From Thermobacillus xylanilyticus (GTDB taxonomy: Bacteria > Bacillota > Bacilli > Paenibacillales > Paenibacillaceae): a stretch of DNA of 32,563 nucleotides. Position 1 is the first letter of the stretch. Each line of letters begins with the position of its first letter. This document shows, in pieces, positions 24,117 to 32,402 of this stretch. The DNA is taken from assembly GCF_907165215.1 (NCBI RefSeq), contig NZ_CAJRAY010000009.1, positions 1 to 32,563 of the forward strand, read 5' to 3'. The position numbers were made by a program, and so were the translations under genes. Under the pieces are notes generated by a model, which did not search any database, was not told the origin of the DNA, and saw nothing but the letters and a program-made list of their open reading frames with translations.

Positions 24117-25862
24117 ATGCGGCTTCGTTCGCTGTACGACAACCTGCTCATCAAGAACAAAGTGCTGGTCCTCGTTCTTCTGATCACGCTCTTGTCGGCT
24201 TCGTCCGGCTTCGTCGCTTTCCATACGGCGGCGACCGCCTATGAGACGAAGCTGTACGAAGAGGCCGCCGAGGTGCTCAATCTCGCCTCGACGACCATCG
24301 ACAACGAGCTGAAGAAGATCGAGGACCTTTCGTTCTCCATCATGACCGACAGCACCATCCAGGAACATCTGCGCAAGGTGAAGGCCCAGGAACCCGGCTA
24401 CGAGCTGTATCAACGGCGGGCGGATCTGTTGGACCGGCTCGTCGTGCTCGCCCAGGAGCAGCCCTACATCGCCTCGATCCGGCTCGTCGACGCGACCGGC
24501 GTCGAGCTGATCGCCGGCTACATTCCGCGGCAGAAGGAAGAAGCGTCGGAGCTTGCGGCGCACGCCGAGCTGGCGGCCGGCGGGAACCGGTGGCTGCCGG
24601 GCGCGCCGGGCGACGACCTTCTGACGAGCGTGCGGCTCATCCGGAACAAGGAGAACCTGCAGCTCGACCACCTGGGCCTGCTCGTCATCTACGTCAACAT
24701 GCGGACGCTCGTCGACCGCTTCCTCGATCTGTCGGACAACCGGCTCTACTTCGTGTTCAAGGACGGCGAGCTGCTGCATGCCATCGAAGGCGGCCGCGTG
24801 CTGGAGGACGCGGAGCAGCGGTTTGCCGGGATGAAGGGCTATGAGATTTTTGCATTCGACGGCCGCAAGCGGTTTACCGCTTACTACCGTTCGCGGGACG
24901 GCGAGTTTCTGCACGTCAACATGATCGACTTCGACCGGATTGCCCGCAAGACGACGGCCATCCGCAGCGGCATGATCGTGTTCTACGCCGCCATAAGCGT
25001 GCTTTTCCTCGTCATCGCGAGCCGTGCGGCGCGCGGCATCACCCGTCCGCTCGAACGGTTGATCGAGAAGATGAAGCAGGTGCCGAAGGGCGGATTCGAG
25101 CTGCCGGTGTCGGCGGAGGACCGGCACCTGTCCCGCGACGAAACGGGCGAAATCCACCGCCATTTCCGCATCATGATCGAGAAAATCAACGAGCTGATCT
25201 CCGAAAATTACGAGAAACAGCTCCTCATCCGCGAGACGGAATACCGCGCGCTCCAGGCCCAGATCAACCCGCATTTCCTGTACAACACCCTCGACACGGT
25301 CGCCTGGATGGCGCGCATCAACAAGCAGCGCGGCATTTCGCTGCTCGTCGAGTCGCTCGGACGTCTGCTCCGCGCCATCATCAGCAAGCGGGAGGCGCTC
25401 GTCAAGCTGTCCGACGAACTCGAAATCACATCGCACTACGTCACGATCCAGAAGTTCCGGTTCGGCGACCGTCTGGAGTTTCTGATGACCTGCGACGACG
25501 CTTTGCAGCATACGCTCATCCCGAAGCTGACGATCCAGCCGCTCGTCGAAAACGCCGTCGTGCACGCGCTCGAGGAGACGGACAGCGTCTGCACGATCGA
25601 AGTCGACATCAGCGAGACCGCATCCGGCATGGAGATCCGGGTGACCGACGACGGCCCGGGCATCGACGAGGAAGTCGTCGCCGCGGTCAAGGCGGGCACC
25701 ATGAAGCCGAAAGGTTCCGGCATCGGCCTCGCCAACATCGAGGAGCGGTTGAAGCTTCTGTTCGGCGACAACGCGGACCTCATCGTGCAGCGGCGTCCGG
25801 AAGGCGGCACGGCCGTGACGATCCGGATGCCGGTCAGACGGAAGGAGGAGAACGATGTATAG
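24117..25862 (+). CDS. yesM: YesM-type sensor histidine kinase
   Basis: Membrane sensor kinase of a two-component system that in this family senses sugars outside the cell. It has 581 residues: membrane helix 1 at about 12-36, an extracellular sensor of about 240 residues, helix 2 at about 285-305 (GMIVFYAAISVLFLVIASRA), a HAMP linker (TRPLERLIEKMKQV), and the His_kinase domain with the phosphorylated His386 in QINPHFLYNTLD. The ATPase has the N box QPLVENAVVHAL and Gly boxes TDDGPGID and GSGIGLANIEERL. GGGAGGAG precedes the ATG. Its end overlaps the regulator gene by eight bases, so the two are translationally coupled. Confidence 0.95.
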   Translation: MRLRSLYDNLLIKNKVLVLVLLITLLSASSGFVAFHTAATAYETKLYEEAAEVLNLASTTIDNELKKIEDLSFSIMTDSTIQEHLRKVKAQEPGYELYQRRADLLDRLVVLAQEQPYIASIRLVDATGVELIAGYIPRQKEEASELAAHAELAAGGNRWLPGAPGDDLLTSVRLIRNKENLQLDHLGLLVIYVNMRTLVDRFLDLSDNRLYFVFKDGELLHAIEGGRVLEDAEQRFAGMKGYEIFAFDGRKRFTAYYRSRDGEFLHVNMIDFDRIARKTTAIRSGMIVFYAAISVLFLVIASRAARGITRPLERLIEKMKQVPKGGFELPVSAEDRHLSRDETGEIHRHFRIMIEKINELISENYEKQLLIRETEYRALQAQINPHFLYNTLDTVAWMARINKQRGISLLVESLGRLLRAIISKREALVKLSDELEITSHYVTIQKFRFGDRLEFLMTCDDALQHTLIPKLTIQPLVENAVVHALEETDSVCTIEVDISETASGMEIRVTDDGPGIDEEVVAAVKAGTMKPKGSGIGLANIEERLKLLFGDNADLIVQRRPEGGTAVTIRMPVRRKEENDV

Positions 25863-27423
25863 CGTGCTGCTCGTGGACGACGAGCGGATCATTCTCGAAG
25901 GGCTGGCCGTCGTCGTCGAATGGGAGCGCCACGGCACGGCGCTCGCCGGCAAGGCGAAGAACGGCGCCGAAGCGCTGGAGATGATCCGCGAGATCCGGCC
26001 CGACATCGTCATCACCGATTTGAAAATGCCGAACATGAACGGCCTGGAGCTGATCGCCGCCGTCCGGGAAGCGTATCCCGACATCGTGTTCGTCATCCTG
26101 TCCGGATACGACGAATTCGAATACGCGCAGCGGGCGATGCAGTACGGCGTGCGGCACTATCTGCTGAAGCCTTGCGGCGAGCAGGAAATCATGGACACGC
26201 TCGACCGGGTCGTGGCGGAGCTGCGCACCGCCGAAGAGCGCAAGCGGTACACGCAGGGCATCCGCGCCCAGTTCGAGAAGATGAAGCCGCAGCTCAGGCA
26301 GCAGCTGCTGAAAGAATTTCTGACGAACAAGACGTACGGCATGAAGGAATGGGAGAGCTGCCGGTCGATCTTCGGCCTTCCCGCGGAAGGCGCGCGGGTC
26401 AGGCTCATCCTGTTCGAGCCGGACGCGGCGTCCGCGCCGGAGTATGAGCAGCTCTTCGCGCTGCAGAACATCTCGTCTGAACTGATCGGCGAATGCGCGC
26501 CGGTTCATCTCGACGCCGCGATCGGCGACCGCGTCGCCGTCCTGTGCGATGCCGCGCCGCTCGAGCGGCTGATGCCGGTGATCGGCAACGTGCAGCGCGT
26601 CTACCAGGCGTACTACGGCATCGAGACGACCGCCGCCGTCAGCGACGAAGCGGACGTCGGCAGTCTCCGGCGGCTGTACAAAGAGACGCTCGAAAGCCTG
26701 TCCGGCCGCTTCTATCTCGGCGGCGGCAGCATCATTACGCGCGCGGACACGCCGCAGCCGGCGAACATGCTCGATCTGCCCGACGCCGAGGAACTTGCGC
26801 GGGCCGTGCGGAGCGGCAGCGCGGCCGAGGCCGAATCGCTCCTGTCGGACTGTTTCCGGCGGCTGAAGGACATGCGCCTGGACGTGCAGGTCGCGAAGAC
26901 GTATCTGGCCGAACTGTACATGGTGCTCATCCGCCAGGCGCCGCAGGACCGGCTGTCCGGCTATTTTGAGCGGGCGGTGTCGTTCCTCGCCTCCGAGACG
27001 CTCGGGCAGATGGAGCGGTTCGTCCTGGACATCGCGCGCGAGATCGCTTCTTCCTATTACGACGCCAACCTGCAGCACCGGAGCGAGCTCGTCCGCCGCA
27101 TGATCGCCTGCATCCAGGAGCGGCTCGGCGACGAGACGCTGACGCTCGGGAGACTCGCGAGCGAAGTGTTCTTCATGAACGCGGACTATCTCGGCCGGCT
27201 GTTCCGCAAGGAGACGGGCGAGCGGTTCTCCAACTACCTGCTCGCCGCGCGCATCGAACGCGCGAAGCGGCTCATCGCCGAGTCCGGTCAAAGCAGCCTG
27301 CGGATCGGCGCGATCGCCGAGGCGGTCGGCTTCGGCAACAATCCGCAATATTTCAGCCAGGTGTTCAAGAAGCATACGGGCCTCACGCCCACGGAGTTCA
27401 AGCGGAAGACGTCGGAAAATTGA
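25855..27423 (+). CDS. yesN: YesN-type response regulator with AraC output domain
   Basis: Cytoplasmic partner of the kinase, 522 residues. The receiver domain (1-120) has the acidic pair in LLVDDER (Asp8-Asp9), the phosphorylated Asp55 in ITDLKMP, and Lys105 in YLLKPC. A long middle segment (about 125-415) follows, and residues about 419-517 hold two AraC helix-turn-helix motifs (LTLGRLASEVFFMNADYLGR and IGAIAEAVGFGNNPQYFSQV). GAAGGAGGAG is the ribosome-binding site inside the kinase gene. The first 13-bp regulator box of the yesO upstream region overlaps the last codons of this gene, so the regulator probably binds directly behind its own gene to activate the importer genes. Confidence 0.95.
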   Translation: MYSVLLVDDERIILEGLAVVVEWERHGTALAGKAKNGAEALEMIREIRPDIVITDLKMPNMNGLELIAAVREAYPDIVFVILSGYDEFEYAQRAMQYGVRHYLLKPCGEQEIMDTLDRVVAELRTAEERKRYTQGIRAQFEKMKPQLRQQLLKEFLTNKTYGMKEWESCRSIFGLPAEGARVRLILFEPDAASAPEYEQLFALQNISSELIGECAPVHLDAAIGDRVAVLCDAAPLERLMPVIGNVQRVYQAYYGIETTAAVSDEADVGSLRRLYKETLESLSGRFYLGGGSIITRADTPQPANMLDLPDAEELARAVRSGSAAEAESLLSDCFRRLKDMRLDVQVAKTYLAELYMVLIRQAPQDRLSGYFERAVSFLASETLGQMERFVLDIAREIASSYYDANLQHRSELVRRMIACIQERLGDETLTLGRLASEVFFMNADYLGRLFRKETGERFSNYLLAARIERAKRLIAESGQSSLRIGAIAEAVGFGNNPQYFSQVFKKHTGLTPTEFKRKTSEN

Positions 27424-27521
27424 ACGGCTCCGGTCGGAAAAATGAACCCGCTTGGGCGCACACGCCGAACGGTTTCGCCGCTCTGCCGCAGTACGGAGGT
27501 TCATTTCCCGGAATATTGAAC
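27413..27521 (+). promoter_or_regulatory. Cluster of three 13-bp regulator boxes upstream of yesO
   Basis: Direct copies are CGGAAAATTGAAC (27413-27425), CGGAAAAATGAAC (27435-27447) and CGGAATATTGAAC (27509-27521). The first two are 22 bp apart and the third is 74 bp further on, both close to whole helical turns, so all lie on one face of the DNA. A weaker inverted copy is at 27499-27511. The last box contains TTGAAC, which could be a -35 element; 17-18 bp on, the -10 is poor (TCGTAT region), as expected for an activated promoter. Most likely binding sites of YesN or YesS. Confidence 0.6.
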
Positions 27522-27576
27522 AACGAAGACCGGAACCTTTCGTATCGCCGCCGCGGCGGATCGTTTTTAATGAGAA

Positions 27577-27592
27577 TTGAAAACACTTTCAA
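27577..27592. promoter_or_regulatory. cre-like catabolite control site before yesO
   Basis: TTGAAA-ACAC-TTTCAA is a perfect 6-bp inverted repeat. The inner 14 bases TGAAAACACTTTCA fit the CcpA consensus TGWAARCGYTWNCW except for one base in the central CG. It lies 20 bp before the yesO start, downstream of any promoter, where CcpA would block transcription. It suggests repression by preferred sugars. Confidence 0.45.
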
Positions 27593-27612
27593 GTCAGGGG
27601 GAACGTACGGCG

Positions 27613-29001
27613 ATGAAGCGGAGAAGAATGTTCACCGTGCTGCTCGCGCTCATGCTGGCGCTGGCGGCGGTGCTGTCCGCCTGCGGCGGCAAATCGGACA
27701 ACGGCGGCACGAATGCGGCGAATTCGAACACCGCCGGCCGGTCGGAAAACGGCGGCGGATCGAACGCCGGTTCCGGATCGGAGGGCAGCGGCGGAGGCGA
27801 TGCTCCGAAACCGGTCACGCTCAAAGTGCTGTGGTGGGGCGGCCAGACGCGGCACGACAACACGCTCAAGATCATTGAGCTGTATCAGCAGCAGAACCCG
27901 CATGTCACGATCGAACCGGAGTTCACCGGCTTCGACGGCTATTGGGAGAAGCTTTCCGCCATGGTCGCGGGCAATAACACGCCGGACGTGCTGCAGATGA
28001 ACTTCGGTGAATATTTGACCCAATATGCGAAGAATGACGTGCTCGCCGACCTGAATCCGTTCGTCGAGAGCGGCATCATCGACACGAGCAAGCTCGATGC
28101 GGGCATCATGGAATCCGGCGTTGTCGACGGCAAGCTGCTCGGCATTCCGCTCGGCATGAACGCGCTGACGGTCATCTACGATCCCGAGCTGATCAAGCAG
28201 GCGGGCGCGCAGGAACCCGCGCTCGGCTGGACGTGGGATGACTTCAAGGCGATCGCCCGGACGGTGCACCAAAATCTCGGCATCTACGGCTCGCCGACGC
28301 TCGAAGCGAACAATATCCTTGAATATTACGCCCGTCAGAACGACCAGAAGTTCTTCAGCGACGACGGCACCGGCGTCGGCTTCGACGATCAGATCTTCAT
28401 CGATTACTTCAACATGCAGGTAGAGTTGATCAAGGAAGGCGTCATGCCGTCGCTGGACGTCATGCAGCAGCACTCCGCGCTGGAAGATCAGCTGATCGTG
28501 CATGGCAAGGCGCCGTTTGACGTCCGCTGGTCCAACCAGGTGGTCGCCCTTGCGAAGGCGGCGAACCGTCCGCTCAAGCTGACGGTGCTGCCCGGCCCGA
28601 ACACGGAGAAGGGGCTGTTCCTGAAGCCGGCGATGTTCTTCTCGGTGGCGAAGGATTCGAAGAACGCCGAAGAAGCGGCGAAGTTCATCAACTTCTTCGT
28701 CAACTCGCTCGAAGTCGAGGAAATCCAGAAAGGCGAACGCGGCGTACCGATCAACGCGGAGATCCGCGAAGCGATCTCGAAACAGCTCGACGAGGTGCAG
28801 AAAAACATGTTTGATTACATTGATCTGGCGGCGGCCAACAGCAGCCCGATCGATACGAACTATCCGGTGGGATCCGCGGAAGTGCTGAACCTGCTCGGCA
28901 CCGATATCGAGGACCGGATTCTGTTCGCCGAAATGTCGCCTGAAGACGGCGCGGCGAAATTCCGCGAACAGACGGCGGACATTCTGGCCCGCAAGCGGTA
29001 G
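27613..29001 (+). CDS. yesO: YesO-type sugar-binding lipoprotein
   Basis: The extracellular binding protein of the second importer. The 462-residue precursor has the signal MKRRRMFTVLLALMLALAAV, lipobox LSAC (Cys24), a Gly/Ser/Asn linker to about residue 65, and then a family 1 solute-binding fold beginning VTLKVLWWGGQTRHDNTLKI. Typical stretches follow: YWEKLSAMVAGNNTPDVLQM, GIPLGMNALTVIYDPELIKQ and KNAEEAAKFINFFVN. I chose ATG 27613 with AGGGGGA upstream; a TTG at 27577 is inside the cre-like site. In B. subtilis YesOPQ takes up rhamnogalacturonan oligosaccharides with the shared ATPase MsmX; the same is inferred here. Confidence 0.93.
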   Translation: MKRRRMFTVLLALMLALAAVLSACGGKSDNGGTNAANSNTAGRSENGGGSNAGSGSEGSGGGDAPKPVTLKVLWWGGQTRHDNTLKIIELYQQQNPHVTIEPEFTGFDGYWEKLSAMVAGNNTPDVLQMNFGEYLTQYAKNDVLADLNPFVESGIIDTSKLDAGIMESGVVDGKLLGIPLGMNALTVIYDPELIKQAGAQEPALGWTWDDFKAIARTVHQNLGIYGSPTLEANNILEYYARQNDQKFFSDDGTGVGFDDQIFIDYFNMQVELIKEGVMPSLDVMQQHSALEDQLIVHGKAPFDVRWSNQVVALAKAANRPLKLTVLPGPNTEKGLFLKPAMFFSVAKDSKNAEEAAKFINFFVNSLEVEEIQKGERGVPINAEIREAISKQLDEVQKNMFDYIDLAAANSSPIDTNYPVGSAEVLNLLGTDIEDRILFAEMSPEDGAAKFREQTADILARKR

Positions 29002-29009
29002 AATCTGCG

Positions 29010-29060
29010 GCCGGTTCGGAGGCGGCGCGGGAAGCTGCGCCGCCGATGGGCCGGCTTTCT
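29010..29060 (+). terminator. Intercistronic hairpin with T-rich tail between yesO and yesP
   Basis: The outer stem GCCGG (29010-29014)/CCGGC (29051-29055) and the inner perfect 8-bp stem GGCGGCGC (29021-29028)/GCGCCGCC (29037-29044) are followed by TTTCTT. As the genes are clearly one operon, it is best read as a leaky terminator or stabilising hairpin that raises binding-protein output above permease output. Confidence 0.55.
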
Positions 29061-29097
29061 TCAACGCGGACATTACGGGGAAAGGGCGGATGCAAAA

Positions 29098-30000
29098 TTG
29101 GCAACGCGCAAAGCGGGCGGTTATCGCAACTTGACGGGGTACGCGTTCATCTCGCCGTTCCTCATCGGGTTCTTCGGACTGACCGTCATCCCGGTCGCGA
29201 TGACGCTGTACCTGTCGTTCACCGACTATAACATGCTCCGGCCGCCGGAGTGGATCGGGCTGGAGCATTACGAGCGGATGTTCACGAAGGACGAGAAGTT
29301 CTGGCACTCGCTGCGCGTCACGTTCTTCTATACGTTCACGGCCGTGCCGCTCCGGCTCATCGTCGCGCTCGCGATTGCCATGCTGGTCGCGAAGATCGTC
29401 CGGGGCGCCGGGTTCTACCGGACGGTGCTGTACCTGCCTTCGATCATTGGCGGCAGCGTCGCCGTCGCCGTCATGTGGCGCCAGCTCTTCGGCCTCGAAG
29501 GCGCGATCAACACGATCCTGAAGTGGCTTGGACTGTCCGGGGTCTCCTGGCTCGGCGATCCGAAATATGCGATCTGGACGCTCATTCTGCTGTACGGCTG
29601 GCAGTTCGGTTCGTCGATGCTCATTTTTCTCGCCGGACTCAAAAACATCCCGAACGACTACTACGAGGCGGCGAGCGTGGACGGGGCGGGGAGCGTCACG
29701 ATGTTCTTCCGCATCACGCTGCCGCTGCTCACGCCGGTCATTCTGTTCAATGTCGTCATCCAGCTCATCAACGGCTTTCTGGCGTTCACGCCGGCATATG
29801 TCATCTTCGGCGACGGCCGGCCGCTCGGCGCAACGCTCATGTACGTGCTCTACCTGTTCCAGAACGCGTTCACGTTCTTCGACATGGGTTACGCGTCCGG
29901 CATGGCGTGGGTGCTGCTTGTCATCGTGGGTCTGCTAACGGCGCTTATTTTCAAAAGTTCGGAGTATTGGGTGCACTATGAATCGAAGGGGGACCGCTGA
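29098..30000 (+). CDS. yesP: YesP-type sugar ABC transporter permease
   Basis: First permease of the YesOPQ-type importer; 300 residues, six predicted helices, starting GYAFISPFLIGFFGLTVIPV. The EAA loop is DYYEAASVDGAGSVTMFFRI and then TLPLL (near residue 195). The start is a TTG, supported by AGGGCGG eight bases before it; the nearby ATG at 29090 is out of frame and stops after 14 codons. Conserved phrases such as YLPSIIGGSVAVAVMWRQLF are typical of the CUT1 MalF-like group. The stop overlaps the next start by one base (TGATG), so yesP and yesQ are coupled. Confidence 0.93.
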   Translation: MATRKAGGYRNLTGYAFISPFLIGFFGLTVIPVAMTLYLSFTDYNMLRPPEWIGLEHYERMFTKDEKFWHSLRVTFFYTFTAVPLRLIVALAIAMLVAKIVRGAGFYRTVLYLPSIIGGSVAVAVMWRQLFGLEGAINTILKWLGLSGVSWLGDPKYAIWTLILLYGWQFGSSMLIFLAGLKNIPNDYYEAASVDGAGSVTMFFRITLPLLTPVILFNVVIQLINGFLAFTPAYVIFGDGRPLGATLMYVLYLFQNAFTFFDMGYASGMAWVLLVIVGLLTALIFKSSEYWVHYESKGDR

Positions 30001-30839
30001 TGATGAGACTTCGGCGCATTCCCGTCATATCGCACGCCATCCTGCTCGCGCTGACCGTCTCCATGCTGTACCCGGTCGCCTGGATGGTCGCGAGTTCCTT
30101 CAAGGAAAGCTCGTCCGTGTTCGTGGACGCCGCTTCCCTCATTCCGAACCAGTGGAACTTCGACAACTACATCAACGGATGGAAAGGCGTCGCCGGCGTC
30201 ACGTTCACGACGTTCTTCAAGAACACGTTCCTGGTCGTCGGCATCTCGACGATCGGCAGCGTCCTGTCGTCGGCGGTCATCGCGTTCGGCTTCTCCCGCA
30301 TCCGTTTCCGCGGGCGCAACCTGTGGTTCGTCTGCATGATGCTGACGATGCTGCTCCCGTACGAGATCGTCATGGTGCCGCAGTACATTTTGTTCAACCA
30401 GTTCGGGTGGATCAACACGTATCTGCCGCTGATCATTCCGACGTTCTTCGGCACGCCGTTCTTCGTCTTCCTGATGATGCAGTTCATCCGTTCGATTCCG
30501 TACGATCTGGACGAGGCGGCGGAGATCGACGGCTGCAACAAGTTCACGACGTTCGTGCGCATCATTCTGCCGCTCATCCTGCCGGCGATGATGACATGCG
30601 TCATCTTCTCGTTCTATTGGCGTTGGGACGATTTTCTCGCGCCGCTGCTCTACCTGAACAAGGTGTCGCTCTATACGGTGTCGCTTGCGATCAAAATGTT
30701 CTCCGACCCCGACAACGTGACGGACTGGGGGGCGCTGTTCGCGATGTCGACGCTGAGTCTCATCCCGGTGTGCGCCGCGTTTTTCGCGTTCCAGCGATAC
30801 ATCGTGGAAGGCATTCATACGAGCGGACTGAAGGGCTGA
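30000..30839 (+). CDS. yesQ: YesQ-type sugar ABC transporter permease
   Basis: Second permease, 279 residues, MalG-like. It starts with helix LLALTVSMLYPVAWMVASSF, has TMLLPYEIVMVPQYILFNQF, and carries the EAA loop DLDEAAEIDGCNKFTTFVRI then ILPLI. It ends in FQRYIVEGIHTSGLKG, the usual C-terminus of the group. The ATG overlaps the stop of yesP by one base, so translation is coupled, and a second ATG follows immediately. With YesO and YesP it makes a complete transporter except for the ATPase, which is not encoded nearby. Confidence 0.94.
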   Translation: MMRLRRIPVISHAILLALTVSMLYPVAWMVASSFKESSSVFVDAASLIPNQWNFDNYINGWKGVAGVTFTTFFKNTFLVVGISTIGSVLSSAVIAFGFSRIRFRGRNLWFVCMMLTMLLPYEIVMVPQYILFNQFGWINTYLPLIIPTFFGTPFFVFLMMQFIRSIPYDLDEAAEIDGCNKFTTFVRIILPLILPAMMTCVIFSFYWRWDDFLAPLLYLNKVSLYTVSLAIKMFSDPDNVTDWGALFAMSTLSLIPVCAAFFAFQRYIVEGIHTSGLKG

Positions 30840-30855
30840 AAGGGGGAGGTTGCGC

Positions 30856-31941
30856 ATGAGCATGACACCGGGTGCACCGATCGACTGGGCGAAGGCGGCG
30901 TGCGATGCCGTCATGGCCGCGTACACGCCGGAGGAGCTGCCCCCCGCCGGCAAATGGCATTACCACCAGGGCGTCTTTCTGACGGGCGCCGTGCAGGTGT
31001 GGAAGCGGACGGGGGATGTGCGGTATTTTGATTATACGAAGCGGTACGTTGACCATCTGGTTGATGAACTGGGCAACGTGGTGGTCGCCAAAGGGGAACT
31101 GGACGCCATTCAAGCCGGCCTTCTCCTCTTTACGCTCGAGGATGCGACCGGAGATTCGCGTTATCGCGAGGCGGCGCGCAAGCTGCGCGCATTGTTCAAC
31201 ACGTTCAACCGGACGCGCGAAGGCGGCTTCTGGCATAAAGACCATTATCCGTACCAGATGTGGCTGGACGGACTGTACATGGGCGGCGTGTTCGCGGCGC
31301 GGTATGCCGCAAGGTACGGGGAGCCGGAGCTCGTGGACATGGCGCTCCATCAGGAGCGGCTGATGCGCCGGGGCACGCTGCGCCCGGACGGGCTGCTCGT
31401 CCATGCCTGGGACGAGAGCCGGCGCGCGCCGTGGGCCGATCCGGCGACCGGGATGGCGCCGGAAGTGTGGGGCCGGGCGCTCGGCTGGTACGGCGTCGCG
31501 CTGGCGGAGATCCGCGCGGAGCTGCCGGAGGGCCATCCGGCGCGGGAGGATCTCGCGGCGAAGCTCGGCGCGCTGGCGGAAGCGTTGGTGCATTACCAGG
31601 ATGCCGGGAGCGGCCTGTGGCATCAAGTCGTCGACAAGGGCGATCGGCCGGACAACTGGCTCGAACTGTCGTGCAGCAGCCTGTACGTGTATTCGATCGC
31701 GGAGGCCGTCCGCGCCGGCGCGGCGGACCCGGCGCTGCTCGAGGCCGCCCGGCGAGGATTCGCCGGAATCACGGCACGGGTCGAATGGGATGCAGAGGGG
31801 CGGCTCGTCCTGCCGGACATCTGCATCGGCACCGGCGTCGGCGACTACGCCCACTACATCGCGCGCCCGGTAAGCCGGAACGACCTGCACGGCGTCGGCA
31901 CGTTCGTCTGGGCGTGCATGGCGATGGATCGGGTTGACTGA
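30856..31941 (+). CDS. yesR: Unsaturated rhamnogalacturonyl hydrolase, GH105
   Basis: Removes the unsaturated galacturonyl residue from the non-reducing end of lyase products, working on imported oligosaccharides in the cytoplasm. It has 361 residues, the usual size, and no signal peptide. Family motifs are GKWHYHQGVFLTGA (about 32-45), GELDAIQAG (Asp83) and YQMWLDGLYMGG (Asp138). These two Asp are 55 residues apart, the same distance as Asp88 and Asp143 of YteR. WGRALGWYG and the C-terminal NDLHGVGTFVWA complete the set. I chose ATG 30856, six bases after GGGGGAGG; a TTG at 30850 overlaps that site. Last gene of the yesOPQR operon, ended by a terminator. Confidence 0.95.
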   Translation: MSMTPGAPIDWAKAACDAVMAAYTPEELPPAGKWHYHQGVFLTGAVQVWKRTGDVRYFDYTKRYVDHLVDELGNVVVAKGELDAIQAGLLLFTLEDATGDSRYREAARKLRALFNTFNRTREGGFWHKDHYPYQMWLDGLYMGGVFAARYAARYGEPELVDMALHQERLMRRGTLRPDGLLVHAWDESRRAPWADPATGMAPEVWGRALGWYGVALAEIRAELPEGHPAREDLAAKLGALAEALVHYQDAGSGLWHQVVDKGDRPDNWLELSCSSLYVYSIAEAVRAGAADPALLEAARRGFAGITARVEWDAEGRLVLPDICIGTGVGDYAHYIARPVSRNDLHGVGTFVWACMAMDRVD

Positions 31942-31954
31942 CATGGCATGCCGG

Positions 31955-31990
31955 CCGGTGCGCTGATTACAAGCGCACCGGTCCGTTGTT
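31955..31990 (+). terminator. Rho-independent terminator after yesR
   Basis: The perfect 10-bp stem CCGGTGCGCT (31955-31964)/AGCGCACCGG (31972-31981) with a 7-base loop GATTACA is followed by a short T-rich tail (TCCGTTGTT). It starts 13 bases after the stop and closes the importer-hydrolase operon. Confidence 0.75.
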
Positions 31991-32029
31991 GGTGGGGGCG
32001 GTTTTCCATACGGCTGCCGTTGGTCAGTT

Positions 32030-32291
32030 CATATTCCCTTCGCGCATGTCGGCACGGTTTCGGTCAACCGCCATTTTAGAACGTATTTTCCTATACCTTT
32101 CGCTGCCTTTTCGTCCATATCCCCTTCGCTCAAATCGCTTTTACCGTCCCTTTCTGCCGCATTTTGACCATATCCCCTTTGTTCAACTTGTCTCTAATCC
32201 ATCATCCAGCCGCATTTTAACCAAATCCCGCTCGCTCAGCGGAATGGGCTGCAACTGCCCCCTGGTGCCCCATATCCCTTTCAATCAGCAG
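32030..32291. repeat. Intergenic cluster of degenerate repeats, period about 53 bp
   Basis: The core CCATATCCCCTTCGCTCAA recurs with changes at 32115, 32168, 32221 and 32270 (steps of 53, 53 and 49 bp), often preceded by GCCGCATTTTGA. Poorer relatives lie at about 32030 and 32090. The period is not a multiple of three and no frame shows repeated protein sequence, so it is not coding. The 524-bp stretch between yesR and the last gene holds no credible ORF; besides the terminator and this cluster there is an AT-rich part (32350-32440) carrying a promoter. Confidence 0.6.
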
Positions 32292-32402
32292 CCTTGACCG
32301 CCTTTCGGTACCGCCAAACCCTCCCCTCAACCGCTCTGGCGAACTTCTCAAACAGGGGAATCACGTCAATAAAATTTCATGGATGCATCAACCAATTTTT
32401 TG

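Noticed and set aside
32030..32291. Possible CRISPR array
   Set aside because: The repeats are too degenerate, only four good copies exist, repeat and spacer sizes vary, and no cas genes are seen.
31986..32297. 103-codon plus-strand frame after yesR
   Set aside because: Pro/Ser/Arg/Phe-rich sequence generated by the degenerate repeats; no Shine-Dalgarno, and the repeat period is not a multiple of three.
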